A stretch of DNA of 64,000 nucleotides, taken from Flavobacterium zhairuonense. GTDB taxonomy: Bacteria; Bacteroidota; Bacteroidia; Flavobacteriales; Flavobacteriaceae. Numbering within the stretch: position 1 is the first letter of the stretch; every line of letters begins with the position of its first letter. The translations under genes were made by a program, and so were the position numbers. The notes below the pieces were generated by a model, which saw only the letters and a list, made by a program, of their open reading frames with translations, had not been told where the DNA came from and searched no databases. Positions 17,774 through 25,252 of this stretch are shown here, one piece after another. The stretch lies in assembly GCF_004352915.1 (NCBI RefSeq), contig NZ_SJSY01000072.1:1-64000 (forward strand), written 5' to 3'.

Positions 17774-19918
17774 ATGAAAACCAAAACCTACTTAACAAAC
17801 AAAAGCGCCCTTACTTTTGTTTTGATGATGACTTCTTTGTTTGTTTTTGCGCAAGAAAATAATGCTACTTCGGTTAAATCTGGATTTACAAGCGAACAGT
17901 TTCCTGTTTTTCAGAATTGCGAAAATTTAATGGATAAAAAATTAGAAGATTGCTTTTATAAAGAGGTTCACGATTTTGTTTTTCAGAATTTTGAAGTGCC
18001 AGAGAATTTAAAACAAAGCAATTATAAAGGCGAAGTAAAAGTGCTTTTTGAGGTTGATGCGACAGGAGCTTTCAAAGTAATTTATGTAAATACGGCAAAT
18101 GAGGATTTGTCTGAAGCAGCGAAAAGTGTTTTTGCAAAATTCCCAACAATTAAACCGTCGACTTACAACGGAAAACCTACGTATTCAAAGTACACCATTA
18201 CGATTAATATCCCTTTAAAAAGTTCTGAACAATTAGCAGCTGAAGCTTTGGCTGCATCGCAAATTTTGAAGCCGGCCGAAAAGCCTATGACAGAATTGGA
18301 TAGTATTGTATATAAAAAATACAATAATCCAGAATTTGATAGTTATTTGAATATTCCTTTTTCTCATAGTTATTATGCCCAATTTGATGGCGCGATGAAT
18401 CAGGTAGGGAGTAATAGTCATACTGCTTCAAAGCCCTATACTTATAGTGAAGTTTCAAAGTATTATAATTTGAGAGCTGTAAACGAGTCGCTTCAAAAGA
18501 AGGCCACGACTTGGTTGGGAAGAAAATGGTGGAATGAAAATTTAGTACAGATTCAAGGAGAAGATTATTGGCTGGCTTTGAATCCGATAGTTGATCTGCA
18601 GTTAGGAAAAGCTTCAGATCTTGATGCTTCTTATACTTATGTAAATACTCGCGCTTTAAATTTTAGAGGAGGTCTTGGTAAAAAATTAAATTTTACAACA
18701 ACTATTTTTGAAAGTCAGGGGCGTTTTGCAGGATATTTTAACGATTACGCTGAATCATTAAAACCATCAGGAGGAAATCCGGCGATTATTCCTGGAGTTG
18801 GTATTGCAAAGCGATTTAAAACAGATGCGTATGATTTTCCTTTGGCAGAAGCTGATATTACATATGCTCCATATAAGTTTTTTGATCTTCAGTTGGGTTA
18901 TGGAAGGAATTTTATTGGAGATGGATATCGTTCATTGCTTGAGGGTGATGGGGCGAGCCCATATCCGTATTTTAAAATTAATACGACTTTCTGGAAAATC
19001 AAATATACAAATACGTACATGTGGCTGAAAGATGTTCGTCCAGAAGTTACGGTTGATAAAACTTACGCAACAAAATTCATGGCAAACCACTATTTGAGCT
19101 GGAATGTTTCAAATAGATTAAATTTAGGGTTCTTTGAATCAGTGGTTTGGACGGATACAAATAATCGAGGATTTGATGTCAATTTCGTAAACCCAATTAT
19201 TTTTTACAGAACTGTTGAGTTTACTTCATCTTCAAGAAGCGGAAATGCTATGCTTGGAATTACTGGAAAATACAAATGGAATAACAGCATAAATTTATAT
19301 TCGCAATTTTTGATTGATGAATTTTCGGTTTCAGACGTGAAGGCTGGAGATCAAAGCTGGAAAAACAAATTTGGTTTTCAAATTGGAGGGAAATATTTCA
19401 ACGCATTTGATGTAAAAGATCTCTTATTGCAGGTAGAATACAATCATGTTCGTCCTTATGTGTATTCGCATAGTGCAGTAATTACAAATTATGGACATAA
19501 CAACCAAAGTATTGGGCATCAATGGGGCGGAAATTTCAATGAGCTTGTGGTAATTGGAAGATATCACAAAGGGCGTCTTTTTGGTGATGCTAAATTTAAT
19601 ATTGGAAAACGTGGGCTTGATTTTAATACGGCACAGGACAGCTACAATTATGGAGGCGATATTTATAAAAGCTATGATGTAAAACGCCCATATGATAAAG
19701 GAGTGAAAGTGGGGCAAGGAAATAAAACAGATGTTTTTATTGCAGATATTCAAGGAGGTTATTTGATTAACCCAATGACAAATCTAAAATTGTTCGGAAG
19801 TTTTATTTATAGAAACTTCGATCCGACTCAAGATACACCAACAACTTTTAAACAAAGCACGACTTGGTTTACTATCGGATTGCGTTCAGATATTTTCAAT
19901 TGGTATTTTGATTACTAG
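17774..19918 (+). CDS. remB: RemB-like gliding motility outer-membrane protein (TonB-C-like domain plus Wzi-like barrel)
   Basis: The 714-residue protein has a signal peptide (ending VFAQE). A small alpha/beta domain like the TonB C-terminal domain follows (about residues 70-155: YKGEVKVLFEVDATGAFKVI, then YSKYTITINIPL). From about residue 190 there is a long beta-barrel like the capsule-assembly protein Wzi. In F. johnsoniae the gene after deoC near sprA is remB, whose loss affects gliding only when redundant proteins are missing; I assign the name from similarity and gene order recalled from that species. The TonB-C-like part may bind a periplasmic partner, which is an inference. No terminator was found after it. 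Confidence 0.8.
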   Translation: MKTKTYLTNKSALTFVLMMTSLFVFAQENNATSVKSGFTSEQFPVFQNCENLMDKKLEDCFYKEVHDFVFQNFEVPENLKQSNYKGEVKVLFEVDATGAFKVIYVNTANEDLSEAAKSVFAKFPTIKPSTYNGKPTYSKYTITINIPLKSSEQLAAEALAASQILKPAEKPMTELDSIVYKKYNNPEFDSYLNIPFSHSYYAQFDGAMNQVGSNSHTASKPYTYSEVSKYYNLRAVNESLQKKATTWLGRKWWNENLVQIQGEDYWLALNPIVDLQLGKASDLDASYTYVNTRALNFRGGLGKKLNFTTTIFESQGRFAGYFNDYAESLKPSGGNPAIIPGVGIAKRFKTDAYDFPLAEADITYAPYKFFDLQLGYGRNFIGDGYRSLLEGDGASPYPYFKINTTFWKIKYTNTYMWLKDVRPEVTVDKTYATKFMANHYLSWNVSNRLNLGFFESVVWTDTNNRGFDVNFVNPIIFYRTVEFTSSSRSGNAMLGITGKYKWNNSINLYSQFLIDEFSVSDVKAGDQSWKNKFGFQIGGKYFNAFDVKDLLLQVEYNHVRPYVYSHSAVITNYGHNNQSIGHQWGGNFNELVVIGRYHKGRLFGDAKFNIGKRGLDFNTAQDSYNYGGDIYKSYDVKRPYDKGVKVGQGNKTDVFIADIQGGYLINPMTNLKLFGSFIYRNFDPTQDTPTTFKQSTTWFTIGLRSDIFNWYFDY

Positions 19919-20033
19919 GATTTTTATAGGATTTTTCGAAATAATTGTGTTAAAGATTTGCAAGTCCTTATTTTGTAAAGGTTTTATTGAAAAAAATCTA
20001 AATTTATTGGTTTAGATTCTACAATCTAATTTG

Positions 20034-20041
20034 TACATTTG
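20034..20041 (+). promoter_or_regulatory. Candidate -7 box of cyoE operon promoter
   Basis: TACATTTG fits TAnnTTTG, 35 bases before the TTG start at 20077. A TTG at 20007-20009 lies 24 bases upstream, near the long end of the accepted spacing. Confidence 0.5.
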
Positions 20042-20076
20042 CAGCACTCAAAAAAAAATATACAAACAATAAAGGT

Positions 20077-20979
20077 TTGAACGCTACAAAAAATACAATT
20101 TCACTAAAATCAATATTTCTGGATTTCAAAGAGATTACTAAGGCTGGTTTGGCTATTAGTGTTTTGTTTTCTTCAATTGCAGGATATTTATTAGGGGTGA
20201 ATGATGAGCACCCTTTTAAATGGAGTGTTTTGCTTGTTTTGTCAATTGGCGGTTACTGTATGGTTGGGGCTTCAAACGCATTCAATCAAGTAATTGAAAA
20301 AGATATCGATGCCTTGATGGATCGAACCAAAAACCGTCCAGTGCCTTCTGGACGTATGTCTCCTAAGATGGCGTTGTTTGTAGCAAGTCTGCTTACGATT
20401 ATCGGAATCAGTTTGCTTTATACCATCAATGCTAAGTCAGCAATGTTTGCTGCAATCTCCATATTTTTATATACAAGTATTTATACACCATTAAAAACAG
20501 TTACTTCATTGTCTGTTTTCGTGGGTGCTTTTCCTGGTGCAATACCATTTATGTTAGGATGGGTTGCAGCAACAGGTGAATTTGGAATTGAAGCAGGAAC
20601 CTTGTTTTTAATTCAGTTTTTCTGGCAATTTCCTCATTTTTGGGCAATTGGTTGGTTTTTGTATGAAGATTATGAAAAAGCAGGAATCTTTATGTTGCCA
20701 ACAGGAAAGAAAGATAAAGGAACGGCGTTGCAGATTATTTTGTATACAATTTGGCTTATTATAGCGTCATTACTTCCAGTTTTGGGCTATACAGGACAAT
20801 TATTTATTTCTCCAATTGCAGCAGTTTTGGTGTTTTTGTTGGGATTATGGATGTTGTTTTATGCAGTAAAATTGTATCAGTTGAGAACTGCAAAAGCAGC
20901 GAGAACGTTGATGCTGGTAAGTGTATCATACATTTCACTATTGCAGATCGTATTTATAGTAGATAAATTTTTAAGATAG
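20077..20979 (+). CDS. cyoE: Heme O synthase (protoheme IX farnesyltransferase)
   Basis: The 300-residue UbiA-family prenyltransferase has about nine membrane helices. The first Asp-rich motif is NQVIEKDIDALMDRTKNRP (N-x3-D-x3-D type); the second region is TPLKTVTSLSVFVGAFPGA, and WQFPHFWAIGWFLYEDYEKA is the conserved CyoE/CtaB loop. It transfers a farnesyl group to heme B for heme O/A-containing oxidases. The start is a TTG (TTGAACGCTACA); no ATG is available until well into the conserved sequence. It heads the oxidase cluster, and the next gene starts 2 bases after its stop. Confidence 0.95.
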   Translation: MNATKNTISLKSIFLDFKEITKAGLAISVLFSSIAGYLLGVNDEHPFKWSVLLVLSIGGYCMVGASNAFNQVIEKDIDALMDRTKNRPVPSGRMSPKMALFVASLLTIIGISLLYTINAKSAMFAAISIFLYTSIYTPLKTVTSLSVFVGAFPGAIPFMLGWVAATGEFGIEAGTLFLIQFFWQFPHFWAIGWFLYEDYEKAGIFMLPTGKKDKGTALQIILYTIWLIIASLLPVLGYTGQLFISPIAAVLVFLLGLWMLFYAVKLYQLRTAKAARTLMLVSVSYISLLQIVFIVDKFLR

Positions 20980-20981
20980 TT

Positions 20982-21569
20982 ATGGAAATGACAATTAAAG
21001 CAAATGATGAACAATTAAGAAAATCAAAATCGGCAAAACTGATTTTGTTATTCGCTATGGTAAGTATGACCATGATGTTTGCAGGACTTACAAGTGCATT
21101 TGTGGTAAGTAAATCAAGAGCCGACTGGTTGAAGGATTTTGAACTTCCATCAGCATTTTATTATAGTACAGCGGTAATTATCGGCTGCAGTATTACTTTT
21201 TATTTAGCAAAAAAAGCAATTCAGAAAGACAAAAGAAGCGAAGTTACAGCTTTGCTTTTGGCGACTTTAGCTTTAGGAGTTTTGTTTGTAGTATTACAAT
21301 TTCAAGGATTTGGACAAATCGTTGAAAAAGGATATTATTTTACAGGACAAGGTAGCTCAATTACTACAACTTTCCTTTATGTAGTTACTGTAACGCACCT
21401 ATTGCACTTGGCTGGCGGATTAATTTCACTTTTAATTATAATTTATAATCATTTTAAACAAAAATACAATTCGACTCAAACTCTTGGTATAGAACTAGGT
21501 GCGATGTATTGGCACTTTTTGGATTTATTATGGGTATATTTATTTTTATTTTTATATTTCTTTAAATAA
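20982..21569 (+). CDS. Cytochrome c oxidase subunit III-like protein (first copy)
   Basis: The 195-residue membrane protein has five predicted helices. Subunit III features are FAGLTSAFVV in helix 1, TVTHLLHLAGG in helix 3-4, and the family ending YWHFLDLLWVYLFLFLYFF. This short, five-helix form lies next to a second, longer subunit III gene, a common arrangement in Bacteroidota caa3-type oxidase clusters. It probably belongs to the heme-copper oxidase whose subunits I and II are encoded elsewhere. Confidence 0.9.
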   Translation: MEMTIKANDEQLRKSKSAKLILLFAMVSMTMMFAGLTSAFVVSKSRADWLKDFELPSAFYYSTAVIIGCSITFYLAKKAIQKDKRSEVTALLLATLALGVLFVVLQFQGFGQIVEKGYYFTGQGSSITTTFLYVVTVTHLLHLAGGLISLLIIIYNHFKQKYNSTQTLGIELGAMYWHFLDLLWVYLFLFLYFFK

Positions 21570-21579
21570 GAAAAAAACG

Positions 21580-21587
21580 TAAATTTG
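21580..21587 (+). promoter_or_regulatory. Candidate -7 box before the second subunit III gene
   Basis: TAAATTTG matches TAnnTTTG in the 42-base gap between the two subunit III genes, 24 bases before the ATG. It could give extra transcripts of the second copy. Confidence 0.45.
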
Positions 21588-21611
21588 GGAACTTTTTAAC
21601 GAATATCTTTT

Positions 21612-22607
21612 ATGGAAGCGACAGTTACTACTGCAAATAACAACGAAAAAACTTGGGGAGGCGGAGATGATATCCAACCATTAGGAGCAAGTTATGGTAA
21701 AATGATGATGTGGTTTTTCATCGTATCAGATGCCTTGACATTCTCTGGATTCCTTGCTGCTTATGGTTTTTCTAGATTTAAATTTATTGAAACTTGGCCT
21801 TTGGCTGACGAAGTGTTTACTCACTTCCCATTTATGCATGGCGTTTCGGCTCCTATGTATTATGTAGCCTTAATGACTTTTATCTTGATTTTCTCATCTG
21901 TAACAATGGTTTTGGCTGTTGATGCGGGTCATCATTTAAAAAAGACAAAAGTTGCTATTTATATGTTCTTGACTATTATTGGAGGTTTAATTTTCGTTGG
22001 TTCTCAAGCTTGGGAGTGGAAAAACTTCATTAAAGGAGAATATGGCGCAATTGAAACAGCAGGTGGAAGTTTATTGCAGTTTGTAGACAAAGATGGTAAA
22101 AGAGTAGCTCTTGAAGCATTTGCTGTAAAATTACCAGAACAAAGAGAAGCACTTACAAGGTCTAAAGCTAAATGGTTCATGGAAGATGCAGAAACGCAGC
22201 CAACTTATACTGTTGCTGAAGTTCAAGCTGGTTTTAAAGCACATCCTGAATTATTGATCAGAACAGAGCAGATTATTGAAACAAACGGGAAAAAGAGTAA
22301 ACATATTTTAACTAGAGCAGAATCTGAAACTCGTTTAGCAACTGCAAAATATGTAGTTGAAGGAGCAAACTTAACTAGAAATGAATACGGAAGTAAATTA
22401 TTTGCTGATTTCTTCTTCTTCATCACTGGATTCCACGGATTCCACGTATTTTCTGGAGTTATCATTAATATCATTATCTTCTTTAATGTATTATTAGGAA
22501 CTTATGAGAAAAGAAGAAGCTACGAAATGGTAGAGAAAGTTGGTTTATACTGGCACTTTGTAGATTTAGTTTGGGTATTCGTATTTACAGTTTTCTACTT
22601 AGTTTAA
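21612..22607 (+). CDS. Cytochrome c oxidase subunit III (second, long copy)
   Basis: The 331-residue subunit III starts with a soluble tail, then helices from MMMWFFIVSDALTFSGFLAA. It carries FITGFHGFHVFSGV and the closing YWHFVDLVWVFVFTVFYLV. Between the helix ending near VGSQAWEWKNF (about residue 138) and the FHGFHVF helix (about 275) there is an extra hydrophilic segment of ~120 residues rich in Lys/Glu/Thr. Compact subunit III proteins lack this, so it should form a domain outside the membrane. The gene sits between the short subunit III gene and the subunit IV gene in one run. Confidence 0.92.
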   Translation: MEATVTTANNNEKTWGGGDDIQPLGASYGKMMMWFFIVSDALTFSGFLAAYGFSRFKFIETWPLADEVFTHFPFMHGVSAPMYYVALMTFILIFSSVTMVLAVDAGHHLKKTKVAIYMFLTIIGGLIFVGSQAWEWKNFIKGEYGAIETAGGSLLQFVDKDGKRVALEAFAVKLPEQREALTRSKAKWFMEDAETQPTYTVAEVQAGFKAHPELLIRTEQIIETNGKKSKHILTRAESETRLATAKYVVEGANLTRNEYGSKLFADFFFFITGFHGFHVFSGVIINIIIFFNVLLGTYEKRRSYEMVEKVGLYWHFVDLVWVFVFTVFYLV

Positions 22608-22625
22608 TTTTAGATTTTAATTATT

Positions 22626-22976
22626 ATGTCACACGAGCACGTATCAAATACAAAAAGAATCTGGTTTGTTTTCGCATTACTATCAGTAGTAACTACAGTA
22701 GAGGTTATTCTTGGTATCTACAAACCTGCAGTTTTAGAAGGTAATCATTTTGTAGGTTTGAATTTATTGAACTGGATTTTCTATATCCTTACAATTTTCA
22801 AAGCATATTATATTGTATGGGCATTTATGCACATGGAAGGTGAAAAAAGCAGCCTTAGATGGTCTGTTGTATCACCAGTTATTTTCCTAGTTTTATATTT
22901 ATTGTTTATTCTTTTGACAGAAGGACATTATATTTATGGGGTTTTTAAAGATTCTACTATTAAATGGAATTTTTAA
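22626..22976 (+). CDS. Cytochrome c oxidase subunit IV family protein
   Basis: The 116-residue protein has three membrane helices and the prokaryotic COX4 pattern: RIWFVFALLSVVTTVEVILG, then KAYYIVWAFMHMEGE and a last helix. It is a small accessory subunit of heme-copper oxidases that helps assembly or stability. It begins 18 bases after subunit III and is followed by a strong terminator, which closes this oxidase unit. Confidence 0.9.
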   Translation: MSHEHVSNTKRIWFVFALLSVVTTVEVILGIYKPAVLEGNHFVGLNLLNWIFYILTIFKAYYIVWAFMHMEGEKSSLRWSVVSPVIFLVLYLLFILLTEGHYIYGVFKDSTIKWNF

Positions 22977-22996
22977 CATGATATTAATTCGAAAAG

Positions 22997-23022
22997 AAGC
23001 TCCGATTTGCGGAGCTTTTTTT
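22997..23022 (+). terminator. Rho-independent terminator after oxidase subunit IV
   Basis: Stem GCTCCG (22999-23004), a 5-base loop and CGGAGC (23010-23015), extended by AA/TT pairs, then a run of T. Its T tract runs straight into a TATTTTTG -7 box. Confidence 0.88.
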
Positions 23023-23029
23023 ATTTTTG
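23022..23029 (+). promoter_or_regulatory. Candidate -7 box abutting the terminator
   Basis: TATTTTTG matches TAnnTTTG and lies 26 bases before the ATG at 23056. The terminator hairpin occupies the spacer and -33 region. Confidence 0.5.
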
Positions 23030-23055
23030 TACCTCAATATTTTCCCGCATAAACA

Positions 23056-23697
23056 ATGAAAAAAAATATAGTTCTCTTTGTACTTTTTGTTTTGCCAATT
23101 GTAGCCTATTTATTTTTTGCTTCTGGTGTAAATAGTTTCACAACACTTCCTGTAATAACACCTAAAGTGGCTGATTTTGGAAATTGGAATTCATTAAACG
23201 GAAAAAAAATCTCTCTTAATAAAAAGATTACCGTACTTGGTTTTGGAGGTACAAATATTTTAGAGAACCGAGGGAATTACTTTAATCTAAATGAAAAAAT
23301 CTACAAGCGTTATAACGGTTTTGAAGATCTTCAGTTTGTGATTTTATGTCCACTTGGGACAGAAAAAGAAGCTCAAAAAATAGTTGATGCTTTATCTCCT
23401 TTTACAGATGTTAAAAATTGGAATTTTGTATTTGCTTCAAAGGAAGAAATTCAAAAGTTTTATGATGGACTTCATTTAAAAGGAAAATTAAATGAGAATC
23501 TTGGAACTCCAAATGTTTATATTGTTGATAAAGAGAGAAATCTTAGAGGTAGAAAAGACAAGGATGAGTACAAGGAAGGATATGATACTTTTCATCCGTC
23601 AGAGTTGAGCAACGAGATGCTTGATGATTTCAAAATCATTTTATATGAATATCGCGCAGCTCTTAAAAAGAACCACAACGCTACTAAACAACTTTAA
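23056..23697 (+). CDS. Membrane-anchored thioredoxin-like protein of unknown function, next to Sco
   Basis: The 213-residue protein has a single N-terminal helix (IVLFVLFVLPIVAYLFFASG) and a soluble domain that looks thioredoxin-fold. VLGFGGTNILENRGNYFNLN sits where a redox motif would be, and the later TPNVYIVDKERNLRGRKD resembles the end of a Sco/TlpA domain. No CxxC or CxxxC pair is present at the expected place, so it is unlikely to be a thiol oxidoreductase or a copper donor of the Sco type. It heads a run with Sco and DUF420, suggesting a part in oxidase maturation. Function is inferred from context only. Confidence 0.75.
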   Translation: MKKNIVLFVLFVLPIVAYLFFASGVNSFTTLPVITPKVADFGNWNSLNGKKISLNKKITVLGFGGTNILENRGNYFNLNEKIYKRYNGFEDLQFVILCPLGTEKEAQKIVDALSPFTDVKNWNFVFASKEEIQKFYDGLHLKGKLNENLGTPNVYIVDKERNLRGRKDKDEYKEGYDTFHPSELSNEMLDDFKIILYEYRAALKKNHNATKQL

Positions 23698-23707
23698 TTT
23701 TATCTAC

Positions 23708-24397
23708 ATGTTTAAAAATAAATCATACATCGGAATTTCGTTTATCGTTCTTATTTTTGGAATTTATGCAGTGCCAAAAATTGTTGACAGAATACAAAAC
23801 GGAGAAGTTGTAAAAGGAAACCGCCTGGATAATGTTGGTTTGAAAGACTCAAAAGATGCTGCTAAATTGTTGACAATTGGACCAGCTCCTAAATTTGAGT
23901 TGACAAATCAAGATGGCGCAAAAGTTTCGAACGAAACCTATAAAGGAAAAGTTTATGTTTTGGAATTCTTCTTCACAACTTGTCCTTCAATTTGTCCAAA
24001 AATGAATTTAAGCATGTTGGAAATTGAAAAAACCTTCTTTGGAAATCCAAACTTCGGAATCGTTTCAATTACTATAGACCCTAATCATGATACGCCAAAG
24101 GTTTTGAAAGATCATGCAAAGTTGCTTGGTGTAAAATCTTCAAATTGGAATTTCCTTACAGGTGATAAAGCAACAATTATGGATTTGTCTAACAAAGGAT
24201 TTAATTTATATGCTGGAGAAAATGATAAGGTGAGCGGAGGTTTTGAACATTCAGGTTTATTTGCTTTGATTGATAAAGATGGTAAAATTCGATGCAGAAA
24301 AGATGAATTTGGAAACCCAATTTTGTACTATGATGGATTGGATAAAAAAGGAGTTAGAGAAATTCAAGAAGATATTAAAGTTTTATTAGCAGAATAA
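23708..24397 (+). CDS. SCO1/SenC family copper-insertion protein
   Basis: I start at ATG 23708, which gives an N-terminal anchor (YIGISFIVLIFGIYAVPKIV); an upstream in-frame ATG lies inside the previous gene. The soluble thioredoxin-like domain has the Sco copper site: Cys92 and Cys96 in TTCPSICPKMN and His181 in GGFEHSGLFALIDKDG. SIVSITIDPNHDTPKVLKDH is also typical. Sco proteins deliver copper to the CuA centre of cytochrome c oxidase on the periplasmic side. It follows the redox-motif-less thioredoxin-like gene by 10 bases and precedes DUF420 by 2 bases. Confidence 0.94.
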   Translation: MFKNKSYIGISFIVLIFGIYAVPKIVDRIQNGEVVKGNRLDNVGLKDSKDAAKLLTIGPAPKFELTNQDGAKVSNETYKGKVYVLEFFFTTCPSICPKMNLSMLEIEKTFFGNPNFGIVSITIDPNHDTPKVLKDHAKLLGVKSSNWNFLTGDKATIMDLSNKGFNLYAGENDKVSGGFEHSGLFALIDKDGKIRCRKDEFGNPILYYDGLDKKGVREIQEDIKVLLAE

Positions 24398-24399
24398 AA

Positions 24400-24939
24400 A
24401 TGGAAGATAATTCAATAGAAAAAAAATACAATAAATTTATTATCGCGGTTTCAATTGTAATACCGGTTGTTGTGGCGATTTTGTTTGGTGTAAAACTAAA
24501 AGATTTTGGAATTAATGTTGAGCCATTATCTATGTTGCCTCCAGTTTATGCAACAATAAATGGTCTAACAGCGGTTGTGTTAGTTGTTGCTGTAATGGCT
24601 ATTAAAAATGGAAAACGTTTGTTGCACGAACGATTAATGACTTTTGCAATTGCTTTGTCAGTTGCTTTTTTGGTGATGTATGTTGCGTATCATATGACGG
24701 CGGATTCTACTAAATATGGTGGTGAAGGTGTTTTGCGCTATGTTTATTTCTTTATTTTAATAACGCATATTTTATTATCGATAGCAATTATTCCGCTTGT
24801 CTTATTTACTTATGTTAGAGCATTGGCACAACGTTTTGACAGACATAAAAAATTAGCTAAAATAACTTTTCCACTTTGGCTGTATGTTGCGGTTACAGGA
24901 GTTGTGGTTTATTTAATGATCTCTCCTTACTATGTATAA
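24400..24939 (+). CDS. DUF420 family membrane protein (oxidase-associated)
   Basis: The 179-residue protein has five predicted membrane helices. Conserved polar points are LPPVYATINGLTAVVLVVA, GKRLLHERLMTFAIALSVAF, VAYHMTADSTKYGGEG and THILLSIAIIPLVLFTYVRA. Several His residues on helices (LLHER, VAYH, ITH, DRHK) recall the CtaM/YozB group required for caa3 oxidase assembly in Bacillus. It sits right after Sco, consistent with oxidase biogenesis. The exact role here is inferred. Confidence 0.88.
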   Translation: MEDNSIEKKYNKFIIAVSIVIPVVVAILFGVKLKDFGINVEPLSMLPPVYATINGLTAVVLVVAVMAIKNGKRLLHERLMTFAIALSVAFLVMYVAYHMTADSTKYGGEGVLRYVYFFILITHILLSIAIIPLVLFTYVRALAQRFDRHKKLAKITFPLWLYVAVTGVVVYLMISPYYV

Positions 24940-25234
24940 ATTAAAGTATAGAAATAAGAATAAAGAAAATAGACTTTCTAAAAGCAGAAGTATTATCGTG
25001 GATTTTTTCTCAACAAAAAGCTTCTTTGCTCTTTTTTCTATTTTCTTTTCTCTGGCAACAAATGCCCAATGTGCAATGTGCCGCGCAGCACTGGCTGGAG
25101 ATTCAAATACAAAAAAAGCTGAAGCTGTAAATGATGGAATTGTATATTTAATGGTTATTCCTTATTTACTCGTAGGTATAATTGGTTTTCTGATTTACAG
25201 AATGTACCAGTCTAAAAAGAAAAAAGCAGTCTAA
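24932..25234 (+). CDS. Small membrane protein with CxxC motif, unknown function
   Basis: The 100-residue protein overlaps the DUF420 gene by 8 bases. From this ATG there is a 25-residue basic stretch before the signal-like helix (FFALFSIFFSLATNAQC); a GTG at 24998 would give a more normal signal peptide, so the start is uncertain. After the signal come AQCAMCRAALAG, a Cys-x-x-Cys pair, then one membrane helix (YLMVIPYLLVGIIGFLIYR) and a Lys-rich tail. Proteins of this look follow Sco/DUF420 genes in other flavobacteria. A metal or heme handling role is possible but unproven. Confidence 0.75.
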   Translation: MYKLKYRNKNKENRLSKSRSIIVDFFSTKSFFALFSIFFSLATNAQCAMCRAALAGDSNTKKAEAVNDGIVYLMVIPYLLVGIIGFLIYRMYQSKKKKAV

Positions 25235-25252
25235 TTTTAGACTGCTTTTTTT
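25221..25252. terminator. Bidirectional terminator between convergent genes
   Basis: A 12-bp perfect stem (25221-25232 with 25239-25250) has A and T runs on both flanks. It covers the stop codon of the small membrane protein gene and serves the minus-strand DUF4403 gene as well. Confidence 0.85.

Noticed and set aside
23621..23707. Longer start for the Sco gene at ATG 23621
   Set aside because: It lies inside the preceding gene and adds a hydrophilic stretch before the membrane anchor; ATG 23708 gives a normal anchor.
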